A stretch of 64,000 nucleotides of DNA from Massariosphaeria phaeospora. Taxonomy: Eukaryota; Ascomycota; Dothideomycetes; Pleosporales. This document shows, in pieces, positions 42,215 through 51,190 of this stretch (its first letter is position 1; every line of letters starts with the position of its first letter). The notes beneath the pieces were generated by a model that was not told where the DNA came from, ran no database searches, and worked only from the letters and a program-made list of their open reading frames with translations. The DNA is taken from assembly GCA_011032825.1 (NCBI GenBank), contig JAADJZ010000029.1, positions 248,001 to 312,000 of the forward strand. The letters are read 5' to 3'. The position numbers and the translations under genes are program-made.

Positions 42215-42508
42215 CTAATGGTGCGTAATATGCAAAGCATCGCTGACCTTATGGCCAAGCTCACGAGCTTTGGCATTAGCCGCTTCCAAACGCCCAGTGT
42301 GGTTCTTCTTCGCAGCCTTCTCTAACTCCACCATAGTGCGAAAACACTTGCACGGAACTACCTCGTTAGGATCGGTCCGCGGAAGTTGAGCGAATAGGGG
42401 CTCGAAGTGTACCTCGTTAGTTTGGCCTTCGTTGTCTTTGGCAATGACGCTGAATCGGAGATGTAGAATGGTTACCGTGGAGTCGCTCGCGGGGGCTGTG
42501 GAAACCAT
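42215..42508 (-). CDS. Array protein D, unknown, possibly frameshifted
   Basis: 97 residues from the ATG at 42508. The frame is open upstream to about 42547 without another ATG. A different frame from the ATG at 42629 (MHCITVMQTQYPTFIVKGR and on, to TIKL) runs into this one near 42545. A one-base shift would join them as ..TIKLSKSAIAKLLRDK.. into a 130-residue protein, so either the start is internal or the gene has a frameshift. The core has HFEPLFAQLP..VVPCKCFRTMVELEKAAKKN, a diverged form of the FLP..M..WE..K pattern. It has a His-rich end. A TCACAATGTA element is at 42664. Confidence 0.45.
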   Translation of the reverse strand: MVSTAPASDSTVTILHLRFSVIAKDNEGQTNEVHFEPLFAQLPRTDPNEVVPCKCFRTMVELEKAAKKNHTGRLEAANAKARELGHKVSDALHITHH

Positions 42509-42663
42509 CTTGTCTCTGAGGAGTTTTGCAATCGCACTCTTGGACAAGCTTTATAGTCAGGGGCTCAGCGTTTCTGCCTTTCACAATGAAGGTTGGGTAC
42601 TGTGTCTGCATCACGGTGATACAATGCACATCTTTGGGCTCTGAGAAGCAAATCGATGTCTAG

Positions 42664-42673
42664 TCACAATGTA
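42664..42673. promoter_or_regulatory. TCACAATGTA element upstream of D
   Basis: One mismatch from GCACAATGTA. It lies 156 bp before the ATG at 42508 and 35 bp before the alternative ATG at 42629. Confidence 0.4.
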
Positions 42674-42995
42674 CGAAATTGACGAGATCGTATCAGCCCG
42701 GAATTTCGGAGTCAAGGGCGTCTAGGAGCCCGGGCATAGTCACTAAGAGAGGCCTAGGGCACTTTTTCCTGGGTCTTACAGAGTTCAGGGGTAATGTGTA
42801 ATTCACTAGTATCGTATGCAAATGTTATGTTATATCAATTCAATTTGATCTATTTATGGAAGAAGCTTTCGAAGTAGCTCGTTTGAAGCATGGTACACAT
42901 GCCCAAACCATATTGTGCAGTCATCGAAGAGCCATTCAGGCTCCTACTCTAACACTCATCTACATAGCACACATTACATCTGCGTCATCATCGCT

Positions 42996-43343
42996 TTAGT
43001 AGCGACGACGAGCAAGGAACCGAAGCACCTTCTTACTAAACCGCGTGAACTTAGCCTTCGGCTGCGCATTCTTCTTCGCCATCTCGCGATCCTTCTCCTC
43101 ACGCTCCCACTGACCCATAGACTTGATCTTCTCGTTAGGCAAGAAGTCGTCAAAGGCAGACTCGGGCTTCAAATTGGGGTCGCGAGCGAAACCTTTGTAT
43201 TCCTTCTTCATGATAGGCTGTAGTGGCACGTCCGTGAAGTCGCCGGAAGTGGTGTTGCGGTTTTTGCGTTCCGCTTCGAGGTATGCGATGTCTTCGGGTG
43301 TGGCGTTTGGGCCCTCAATTTCGACTGCGAGGTAACGTTTCAT
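42996..43343 (-). CDS. Array protein E, small basic, unknown
   Basis: 115 residues, intronless, ATG at 43343. Acidic start (MKRYLAVEIEGPNATPEDIA), then FDDFLPNEKIKSMGQWEREE, closely matching protein C, then a Lys/Arg-rich tail (KFTRFSKKVLRFLARRRY). Length, charge layout and core motif support paralogy with C. No signal peptide; the basic tail could direct it to the nucleus or to nucleic acid, but that is a guess. A TTATATA box is 80 bp upstream (43421), with two CACAATG elements at 43487 and 43538. Confidence 0.65.
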   Translation of the reverse strand: MKRYLAVEIEGPNATPEDIAYLEAERKNRNTTSGDFTDVPLQPIMKKEYKGFARDPNLKPESAFDDFLPNEKIKSMGQWEREEKDREMAKKNAQPKAKFTRFSKKVLRFLARRRY

Positions 43344-43486
43344 GTTTTTTCAATGAAGATACGTGTGGTTCTGTAGTAAATAGAACAAGTGATGATCGGA
43401 TTTAGGAGGAACGGTTATGCGTTTATATACATGATTCTGGGCGTTTACTTCATGTCATTGTAGATGATCGTAGCAGGAATCGTGAA

Positions 43487-43496
43487 TGCACAATGT
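43487..43496. promoter_or_regulatory. TGCACAATGT element upstream of E
   Basis: Perfect TGCACAATGT followed by ATC, 144 bp before the start of gene E. Confidence 0.5.
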
Positions 43497-43537
43497 ATCG
43501 TGAATTTTCGTTGATTCACTTCGTCAGACATTGACTG

Positions 43538-43547
43538 TGCACAATGG
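43538..43547. promoter_or_regulatory. TGCACAATGG, second element upstream of E
   Basis: One mismatch at the last base, 195 bp before gene E. Confidence 0.4.
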
Positions 43548-43760
43548 TTACTCTTTAGATTCACGAAAATAGTACTATACCATTGTGGAAGTTTGGGGAA
43601 GACGGTAGGTCCGTAAATGTAAGTTCGGATAAGTACCCCATGTCCAAGCTAATCACTGTCAGCACATACTTGTCTCAACGGTCGCATACTGTCTTCACAC
43701 TAATGGTACTCTTATACTCAGAGATTCACTCAGTTCAGCATCCAAGTACGGCAACCAAAT

Positions 43761-44465
43761 TTATACTATTTCGAACATTCCGTTCGACACTACCAACTTA
43801 ACCTGCTGGCCTATATCCTCAATTTGAGTGCTCTCAGATAAGTTGCTGAGCTCAGACTTGTAACTGCCAATGTTACAGTTCACCCCAGAACCCGATTCCA
43901 TACGTTCTGGAACCGCAAGTTTGCGCTGGTGTTTGTGCAAGAACGAGTGCCATTCCGGAATACTGTGATACGCTTGGTCTTCAGGTTTCCCACTCATAAC
44001 GACTTCTTCAATATGCAGATATCCATCCGTGTATGGAGAGTCACCGACAACACGAGGCTCGCGTAGTCCCTCCAGCAGAGCATGCACAACATCCTTCGCA
44101 ATATCAACCTCTCTCACCGGCTCGAACTTCCCTGGTAACCGCTTTACCTTCTTCCCCTTCGGGCGTGTCTCCCGCGAAGTAAAGGTAATACCTAGATACA
44201 TAGGCCGTTGGACCGGACGAGCACTGGCGAACTCGTATGTCACTGGATACGGTATGTGATGCAACCGTTTTGGACGTAGCATCTGAAGAACTTTTGGTTT
44301 TGTGCGGAGCTCCTCGATTTTCTCTGGGGTTACTTCAGCTTCGATGAGGAACGTGCGCGGGATGATGAAATAGGGGTCATCGATGATGCGGATGCCTTCG
44401 GAGGTGTAGGAGGTGTTGGAGGTGGTGGAGGTGGTGGAGACAGCTGAGTCACTTTGGAAAGACAT
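43761..44465 (-). CDS. Array protein F, unknown
   Basis: 234 residues, intronless, ATG at 44465. A Ser/Thr-rich N-terminus is followed by a folded-looking region: DPYFIIPRTFLIEAEVTPEK, a Lys/Arg/Pro segment (KPKVLQMLRPKRLHHIPYPV), RPMYLGITFTSRETRPKGKK, then an amphipathic helix VDIAKDVVHALLEGL and HIEEVVMSGKPEDQAYHSIP. No membrane segment or signal peptide. I recognise no family. It is larger than its neighbours and lacks the FLP..W-E motif, so it may be a separate family sharing the array's upstream element (TGCACAATGT at 44586, 121 bp upstream). Confidence 0.6.
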   Translation of the reverse strand: MSFQSDSAVSTTSTTSNTSYTSEGIRIIDDPYFIIPRTFLIEAEVTPEKIEELRTKPKVLQMLRPKRLHHIPYPVTYEFASARPVQRPMYLGITFTSRETRPKGKKVKRLPGKFEPVREVDIAKDVVHALLEGLREPRVVGDSPYTDGYLHIEEVVMSGKPEDQAYHSIPEWHSFLHKHQRKLAVPERMESGSGVNCNIGSYKSELSNLSESTQIEDIGQQVKLVVSNGMFEIV

Positions 44466-44585
44466 GGCTGGTGAAGCAGGGTGAAGCAGAGTTCACGAAT
44501 AGATACAGCTTGAAATCGGAAAGAGAGAGAAGATGTTAAGTAATTTGTCTATTCTGTAGATCGTATTGTGTCTGAACAATAGATA

Positions 44586-44595
44586 TGCACAATGT
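44586..44595. promoter_or_regulatory. TGCACAATGT element upstream of F
   Basis: Perfect match, 121 bp before the start of gene F. Confidence 0.5.
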
Positions 44596-44656
44596 TAAAG
44601 AGGTTTTTCGCGTTGGGTTGGAAACGCCATGTGTCTTCCGAATATATGCACAAGGG

Positions 44657-44728
44657 TTCTGTTGCGTTTGTAACTAATGGATAGTCAACATAGTCAGCAA
44701 TGACTGAACGACTCAAATTGATCAAATA
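44657..44728 (-). repeat. Dispersed short element, copy D, flanked by 16-bp direct repeats
   Basis: The reverse strand carries TTGATCAATTTGAGTCGT, CAGTCATTGCTGACTATG, TTGACTATCCATTAG and CAAACGCAACAGAA. It is bounded exactly by AATATATGCACAAGGG at 44641-44656 and again at 44729-44744. This looks like a target-site duplication or a pre-existing repeat. Confidence 0.75.
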
Positions 44729-44895
44729 AATATATGCACAAGGGCATTAACTATACTCTGAAAAGACTCACCGAGTTTATGTCATACGTGGTAGAAATAA
44801 TATTCAATAGCAGATGTAATTGTTTTCGCATGTAGTCAAGGACAACACAGCAGGATATCTGCGTATCATTACTATAACAGGAAGCTCAGAAAGCT

Positions 44896-45375
44896 TCAAA
44901 AGTAACTATCCTCTGCCTTAGCCTCAGCCTCATCCTCGTTATTAGTGCACCTCTTCTCCAAGGCCCGAAAAGCAGGCACTACCGTACCACGACAACCCTT
45001 ATACTCTGGCAGGTTGATATTTAACATGCCAGCCCGAAGCTTGTAAAAAGTCTCAGCAACAACCAAATCCACCTCCTGCTCCACCACATCCATTTCCACA
45101 GGAGGAATCTTGGGCTTCTTGACCAACGGCGCCATAGACTTCGTACCGCGCTCCTTGCAGAGCTTGCGGTAGGCATAGATCAGAAACTGCGGATAGTTTA
45201 TCATGAATCGCACGTCAGCGGGCGGTGGGGGGTTGATGCGTACCCAGTTGGTGATGAGAAAGGGATCGGCCTCTTGGACTTGCGGGGTGTCAGTAGCTGC
45301 ATCAGCTTGTGAGAGTGGGTTAGACTTGGGGACTTGGGAGTCCATTTTGGGAGTGTTGGGAAGTTGGATGTCCAT
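44896..45375 (-). CDS. Array protein G, unknown
   Basis: 159 residues, intronless, ATG at 45375. The start has a short repeated phrase (MDIQLPNTPKMDSQVPKSNP), and the same NTP phrase continues in frame upstream without an ATG, so an upstream exon is possible. The middle is better ordered: DPFLITNWVRINPPPPADVR, INYPQFLIYAYRKLCKERG and VDLVVAETFYKLRAGMLNIN. The end is acidic. No known domain. Three CACAATG-type elements lie 150-213 bp upstream (45525, 45557, 45588). Confidence 0.55.
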   Translation of the reverse strand: MDIQLPNTPKMDSQVPKSNPLSQADAATDTPQVQEADPFLITNWVRINPPPPADVRFMINYPQFLIYAYRKLCKERGTKSMAPLVKKPKIPPVEMDVVEQEVDLVVAETFYKLRAGMLNINLPEYKGCRGTVVPAFRALEKRCTNNEDEAEAKAEDSYF

Positions 45376-45524
45376 TGCAGGAGTGTTAGGGAGCGGATTT
45401 GGAGTGTTATCAGTGTTTGCCGTGCTTATCGGTAGTGTTTGGGTACCATTGGGGAGAGCATTGGGACATCGACTGAACTACATTGAGGGTTGACAAGGGC
45501 CCAAGAGGATAATCGTGGCGTTCA

Positions 45525-45534
45525 CGCACAACGT
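45525..45534. promoter_or_regulatory. CGCACAACGT element upstream of G
   Basis: One internal mismatch (C for T) to GCACAATGT. First of three clustered copies. Confidence 0.4.
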
Positions 45535-45556
45535 TGGATATAACGTGGATTATTCG

Positions 45557-45566
45557 CGCACAATGT
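45557..45566. promoter_or_regulatory. CGCACAATGT element upstream of G
   Basis: Perfect GCACAATGT core, 182 bp before gene G. Confidence 0.5.
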
Positions 45567-45587
45567 TCGACCGGACATAACCGCACA

Positions 45588-45597
45588 AGCACAATGT
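45588..45597. promoter_or_regulatory. AGCACAATGT element upstream of G
   Basis: Perfect GCACAATGT core followed by ATC, 213 bp before gene G. Confidence 0.5.
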
Positions 45598-45935
45598 ATC
45601 TCACCTGTAAACCATTTCAGCCTAGTACACGAAATTAACACAAACGGGGTAGTCTGGCATGCGGATGACTTCGTGTTACAAAGGATAAACTTACCAAACA
45701 AACTTGGAGCAATTTGAGTACAGCACAAAAGGAGCAGAAATAATCGAATAATGTATTTTGGCAACTGTGCCATCAACAGCCATCCCTGCCGGTCGGTAGT
45801 AATATGTATTCCTATAATGATGAAATGCGAGAAGCTTACATGACTGAAAAAGCCGTCGGCCTTTCATTTTCCAGCAGAAGAGCGTCGGAAAATCACATGA
45901 CCTATCCGTTCGCGCACCTGGGCAGACCTAATATC

Positions 45936-46688
45936 TCAAGTCTTCCTCTCCCCCGCCTCTTCCTGCCCCCAAACCTGCAGATTGCCGTCTACAAAGAACT
46001 CCACCTCTTCTTCCTTTGCTTCGTCTCCATTTTCAGCATCCGGTTGCCTCTTCGCCGACTTTAGCGCCTTATCACTATCGCTTACCTTCCGCTTCGGCGT
46101 ACTCGGCGCAACAGCTGCCTTCGTCATCGCACCCACAGCCGTCAACGCACGATCTATGTTAATAACCACCGCATCCCACGAGCAAACCCGTTCGTTAACG
46201 AAGGAGCCAGCGGTGGTGGCCCCTTTGAGAACTAGTTTCTTAGCGGCGTTGAGAGGTATAGTCGAGGCGCGAGAAAGCTTTAAGTTAGTGGAGGTAGAGC
46301 TGCGTATGGAGGTGTCTCCAGACGTACGTCGGTGGAATAGGGGGTCATGGTTGAAGTCGTCTTGCGGCGAGTTGGGAATGCCGGGTTTGGACGCGGCCTT
46401 CAAAGCTGGGGTATCGGATCTAGACAATGCCTTGTCAACGAATGTAGGGCCATCTTTCACTTTCGAGACGGTAGCCGGGCTAGCGCCGAATGTAATAGTG
46501 CGGGTCATGGTGACTTCTTCGACTTCGCAGGTTGTCATCGTCGATTTGGGCAGACCTGAGGTCTTTCGAACAATGACGAGATCACTGTCGGATTCCGTGT
46601 CTGTGTTCATGTTATTGTCATGATGTGTTTCCAGTAGGTGGCCGAGGTCGTTGTCGGCCAGGTCAGCAGGGGTATATTCTGACAGCAT
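45936..46688 (-). CDS. Array protein H, low complexity, unknown
   Basis: 250 residues, intronless, ATG at 46688. Acidic start, a Ser/Thr/Arg middle (FHRRTSGDTSIRSSTSTNLK), a short ordered part (NAAKKLVLKGATTAGSFVNE with VCSWDAVVINIDRALTAVGA), a basic Ser-Pro-Lys segment (STPKRKVSDSDKALKSAKRQ) that could be a nuclear localisation signal, and an acidic end. No domain recognised. The array element upstream is absent or very weak (TGTACAACGG at 46831). Confidence 0.5.
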   Translation of the reverse strand: MLSEYTPADLADNDLGHLLETHHDNNMNTDTESDSDLVIVRKTSGLPKSTMTTCEVEEVTMTRTITFGASPATVSKVKDGPTFVDKALSRSDTPALKAASKPGIPNSPQDDFNHDPLFHRRTSGDTSIRSSTSTNLKLSRASTIPLNAAKKLVLKGATTAGSFVNERVCSWDAVVINIDRALTAVGAMTKAAVAPSTPKRKVSDSDKALKSAKRQPDAENGDEAKEEEVEFFVDGNLQVWGQEEAGERKT

Positions 46689-46991
46689 TACAGATTGAGT
46701 AGGTGTCGTAAGATCAGATTGATGAGCTTGTGTCTGATTGCGGTCCCATTTCGGAATTGAATTGCAAAATTATATATTCGTTCGTGGCAGTAGTGTTGTG
46801 TCCGCACTTTGGTCGAGCAGACCAAGTGGGTGTACAACGGGTTCCGTAACATTGGATCACACTAAAGACTTCATGCAAGCAGAAAACGTCAGTCAGCATT
46901 CCAGACTGTAAATGAGACAAGACGGTATGAGTTAAACGTGCTCCGCTTACGCATACACCCGGATTATCTCTTTGACCTTCTACTCAAGGGG

Positions 46992-47450
46992 TCAGTCCAC
47001 CTGTTGACAGATGACGACTTCTACCAAAGTCTGCTCCGGTTCCTGATAACGTAATGCAAGCTGTGTTTCTGGCGGCATTGGATTCGCGTAAATATCTAGG
47101 TATTCCCCACCGTCTTTTTCTGTCTCGACATGGTTCCATATTCCATGTTTCCTAAGCTCCGCATACGACAGATGAGACAAAAGTCTAATCTTGTTCTTGT
47201 ATCGAGCAGCCGAGGGAAGCTGGTTCATTTTCTTAGTTAGGCCCGTAGTGAAGCTTATCACATGTGCTTTCAAGAATTTCCTGGGAGTCTGACGGGAACG
47301 TCGAAGCGGAGGGGGGTCACTGTGTAGATTTGGTTCATCGTTCTCCTCTAAAGCATCTTGGGACTCTTCGTTGACCGGGGCTAGGGCAGCGTCAGGTTCA
47401 TGGATGTTCTCCACAGCATTAGTGCCGGATGTTGAAGTTGAATAGCTCAT
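46992..47450 (-). CDS. Array protein I, unknown
   Basis: 152 residues, intronless, ATG at 47450. Acidic disordered N-terminus, then a basic region RSRQTPRKFLKAHVISFTTG and a possible amphipathic stretch YKNKIRLLSHLSYAELRKHG, ending in LALRYQEPEQTLVEVVICQQ. Family not recognised. A TATATACAATGTA sequence at about 47577 combines a TATA-like box with an ACAATGT core 131 bp upstream; GAACAATGTT is at 47621. Confidence 0.55.
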   Translation of the reverse strand: MSYSTSTSGTNAVENIHEPDAALAPVNEESQDALEENDEPNLHSDPPPLRRSRQTPRKFLKAHVISFTTGLTKKMNQLPSAARYKNKIRLLSHLSYAELRKHGIWNHVETEKDGGEYLDIYANPMPPETQLALRYQEPEQTLVEVVICQQVD

Positions 47451-47580
47451 AGCGGCGATGAGAGGCAGCTAATCTTGTTCGTACAGTTCGCTAATGTCGA
47501 GCTAGATTTCCGCCAAAGAGTGTTCCGAGAAGGTATTAGACCTACATATGCAGTACTTAGACACGTTTAGCATAGTTTAT

Positions 47581-47590
47581 ATACAATGTA
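47581..47590. promoter_or_regulatory. ATACAATGTA element upstream of I
   Basis: Shares ACAATGTA with the array element and overlaps a TTATATA box; 131 bp before gene I. Confidence 0.35.
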
Positions 47591-47772
47591 GTTGTACTGG
47601 GAGTCAAGTATTGAACCCATGAACAATGTTCATCGTGTGACCTAAGTCTCTTGAAACAGAAACATCAGTTGATACTGGAAAGCACTACCACGATCCGCGT
47701 ATCCGAAAATGTTTGCTTACGCGATGAGTAATGGCTAGTTCTTTGCCAACGGGCTTCCTCAGACGCCTGCGG

Positions 47773-47970
47773 TCACTTTGCAGTTTTCGTCCCCACGGAG
47801 TCCGGGACCGTAAACCAGTGAAACAAGCGGGAAGTCCTGGTATACAAAGTGCTGTTGTTTCTTGTCGCCTGATCATCGTCGTTGAGAGTCCGCTCAAGCG
47901 CGACCCTTGAAGAACTGTATTTGAGAATACCGCGCCTAGGTTGCATGATGTCACCGTGTCGAGACATCAT
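47773..47970 (-). CDS. Possible small gene J (3' exon)
   Basis: 65 residues from the ATG pair at 47970. The frame stays open upstream to about 48110 with plausible coding text (EKQVNFEGTDSSTTTNTNP) but no ATG, so an unseen first exon is likely. Within it, QPRRGILKYSSSRVALERT is basic and may be ordered. No family recognised, and no clear array element upstream. Low confidence. Confidence 0.3.
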   Translation of the reverse strand: MMSRHGDIMQPRRGILKYSSSRVALERTLNDDDQATRNNSTLYTRTSRLFHWFTVPDSVGTKTAK

Positions 47971-48070
47971 CGATAGGGTCTCGTCAGAAGAAAATGTGCA
48001 TGGGTTGGTATTCGTGGTAGTGGAACTGTCGGTGCCTTCGAAGTTAACTTGTTTTTCTTGTATGACATGA

Positions 48071-49120
48071 TTGATGCTTGGTGAGAGATTGCATCCCAGC
48101 GTGTGTTCCTATGATTCGAGGGCACAGGGCTTAAAACCCGCGTAGCAAGTGACTGTGACTAATACTGTAATCGCCTGTGAATGCATACCTTGGGATGATT
48201 TCCACGGTTGTAGGGAAGACCAAGGTTGCGGTGGAAAGCAAAACATCGTGCGGCGCATATAAGACGTCCCTTTTGACCCAAAAGTAATGATTTGTTGAAA
48301 TAGGAACCAAGATATAAGAGCGGAGAGATAGGGAGGTTTCCTAGAAGGTCTCTAGTAAAGAACATAACCTAGACAGTTTATTTTTGCCTTACAGACACCA
48401 ATTGTATACAACCATACATGATAATACACCGGATAGAGCTACTGAACGTAGGGTGAATATCAAGGTTGGCATCGGAAAACAACCGCCTGGTGCATCGCAT
48501 CAAGCCATTGTAAGCTTAAGCAGCTGGTACAGTGCGTGGCGTTCCGAGCATTGCCACAGGAGACCTCGCAGGTTGCATGAACTGAGTTGTAGAAGACGTG
48601 GAAAGAGGCGAAAACCAAAACCGCGAAAGGTGAGCGCCTATGCACGGACCTCGGAGCTCGCAGGAAAGCTTGCGCACCTCGATCCGATCCACCGCTCCCG
48701 GAACACCGCCCGAGGCAGCGAACGACGAATTTGCGATGCACTCGATACGCAATACACGCTTCGATCCAGACAGAGCGACGGCCGATCATGCCTCTTGTTC
48801 GCCCGGGGTGGAGTACCACATCGGAACCGTGAGCGGGCAAAACAAGATGGCTTTCACCCCGACATGCATGCTCGCGGGAGCACAGGACGATGATAGGTTT
48901 GTGTAGCAGCTCGGTTTCGCCACCCGCACTGTCGGAAAGCGGAGGTGGGTTTGGATAAACCGCCGCTGTGTTCTGCCCAGCCTGGTTGAGACCAAAACAG
49001 CCTTGCCTCTTCTGCCTGCCCTTCGCCTTCACTCGCAACGCTTGCTAGTTCCTCAGTCCTGCGACTCGAAACTCCGAAGTTCGGCTTCATTGCAACACTC
49101 GTGTCCAGCTCGAGATCACC
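48071..49120. other. Intergenic, right edge of the small-gene array
   Basis: No gene supported. A long minus-strand open frame (about 48460-49038) is Arg/Ser/Cys-rich with no domain and is probably chance. The last 100 bases are the probable tetraspanin promoter. Confidence 0.5.
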
Positions 49121-50178
49121 ATGGCCTTCAACAGGAAGCAGATTGTGGTCTCCGTGAGCATCGTGGTATGTGTCCCAGTTCGCCACTCACCACCAGAGCT
49201 AATCCATCTAGTACCTCATTCTGGCCACTGCTTTAGCTGGGTAGGCTTGATTGAGCGCAAGCTATTCCCGTATCTAATGTTTACAGATATGCCACGTACC
49301 GCACGAACGACCTCTCCGTCCCGATCCCCCGAGTCCTCTCTGGCTTCACGACAGCCCTACCCATCGTTGCGGGCCTGCTCCTAGAAGGCGGGTACGACTT
49401 CACCAAGCTCCAAGAACGCCGCCGTCTACTACCTCGCGGCGATACAACTCGCCCACCTCTCGTCATCGTCGCAAACACGCTCATCTTCATATTCTCGACC
49501 GTGGTCATCACACTGCTCGGCACGCACGCAGCTCCAGCCAGCGGCCTCGACTGTGGGCTGCGAGAGCATTGGCAGAGTTTGTTCCACAGGAAGAGATCTG
49601 AGGATATCAGGCGTATACAGGATGCGTTCAATTGCTGCGGTTTCAAGAATCCGCGCGATATGGCCTGGCCGTTCCCGGGAAAGAATGTCGATCAGTGCTC
49701 GACGGCTTTTGGACGCACTAGCGGCTGTTTCCCGGCCTGGAAGGCAGAAGAGCAGAGGCTGGCGGGGATCTTCATGGCAGTTGTGGGCTTAGTGTTCATC
49801 TGGCAGGTAAGCTATTCCATGGTGATACTATAGGCATTCGTGGTTGTCCTAACATGGGACGTACAGTTCGCATTCATCGCGATACCCACCAAACGCGAGT
49901 CCTGGCTCCACCAAGTTGTCCCTGATCGAGTCTCTCGAATCATCGCCGACGAAGAGCATTCTAGCAGCGGAGGCCTTCGACGCGCAATCGACTACCGTCC
50001 GAACGGCCATGGATATAGGGACAATGAGGCCGAAGAGGTATCGGACGACAGTGATGCAGAGACTAGGCCTCAGCGTACGCTCGAGTCTGGTGCTCAACAG
50101 GCGAAGAATAGCCGGCCGGGAGGGAACGGCGAGCAACAACATCCGCTCATTGATGAGAGCGTGTGGGGTCGTGAATGA
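49121..50178 (+). CDS. Fungal tetraspanin (Tsp3-like)
   Basis: Four-helix membrane organiser of the plasma membrane or endosomes. Exons are 49121-49165, 49212-49240, 49287-49806 and 49867-50178 (introns 46, 46 and 60 nt), coding for 301 residues; the second exon is 29 nt. TM1 (VVSVSIVYLILATALAGYAT) is rebuilt across the first two junctions. TM2 is around FTTALPIVAGLLLE and TM3 is LVIVANTLIFIFSTVVITLL. The large extracellular loop has the hallmark NCCGF plus later cysteines (DQC, GCF). TM4 is FMAVVGLVFIWQFAFIAIP. The last ~85 residues are a polar cytosolic tail. Tetraspanins of this type are conserved in ascomycetes; specific partners are not visible. Confidence 0.9.
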
Positions 50179-51190
50179 AACGATGGCATTTTTTGAGAGG
50201 GGCCATGTCGGACGCCCAACATCTGAGCGGTGAACAGATAGTGGGTCAACTTTAGAGCTTTAATGCGGTGGAGCGGCACTATGAATAAGGAGCGACACAG
50301 GGCTTTGTAGATCACGCGTATCTAGAAGCCACTTCTTGCTCTGTATAGAGCGACTTCGAACGTGAAGAATAACAAATTTCTCGTCTAAATACTCTGCTTC
50401 ACATAGGGAGCAACGCCTGAAGAACATGTTTTCCTGAGGAAGATATCGCAGACTGAGCAGTGGAGTCTTCGACGGGCTGGCCTTATCAAAGCGCTATCCA
50501 GGTCCACTGTCTGTTGGTGTTGACCCTTCGGTCTGACGTAATGAACACTAGTCTAGCATTTAGCTCCCTTAGCCGCATATCCGATACCCGCAGTTCGAGC
50601 TCGACATCCCGGACAGCATTGGCTGTGAAGGAAGACTGCAGAGGCTCTGCTCCACACGCAGCACCAACGATGACTACTGCTTGCGCGTCACTCGCGGCGA
50701 CACACGATTGTGGCTTACAGACGTCCATTCCTGTGGCCCTCGTGAGCGGAGACGGGCGCCCGCTGATCCAACGGATTGGCCCACGCGCGGAAATGCTTGG
50801 CCCTGGCTCGAGCTCCGCCGGAACGTCACTCGGGAGCGACCACATGTGGGCAACGTACCCCACGAAGGACAGACGACGAGAGAGAAAGCGTGCCGCCAAT
50901 CCCGCCGTCCATTACGTCGTACCTAAGTCTGTTTCTGCCGCTGTACACCACGGGGCCGCCCTACCGCATGACCAGCCGCCCGCGTGTGACTGCGACGACG
51001 CTCTCGCGCTGCAACGCCGACCATCACCCTGGACCGCCTTGTTGGACATCGAGAGAGCTCGTCCGACCACGTCTTCGAGCTCCAGGAGCTACACCCGCGC
51101 ACCGACACTCTACAGAAGGGGACACCGGGAGAAAGCAGCCGCGAGCGCAAGAGACGGGAGAAGCTCGCGCGGCTTCGCGAGGCCGACGAG
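50179..51190. other. Promoter region of the phosphate transporter gene
   Basis: About 1 kb. Open frames overlap on several strands and have no recognisable product. The last ~150 bases are GAG/CGA-rich, and no upstream in-frame ATG in a strong context competes with 51191. Confidence 0.5.

Noticed and set aside
48460..49038. Minus-strand open frame of 192 codons
   Set aside because: Arg/Ser/Cys-rich, no domain, overlaps the tetraspanin promoter and has no neighbours' features; probably chance.
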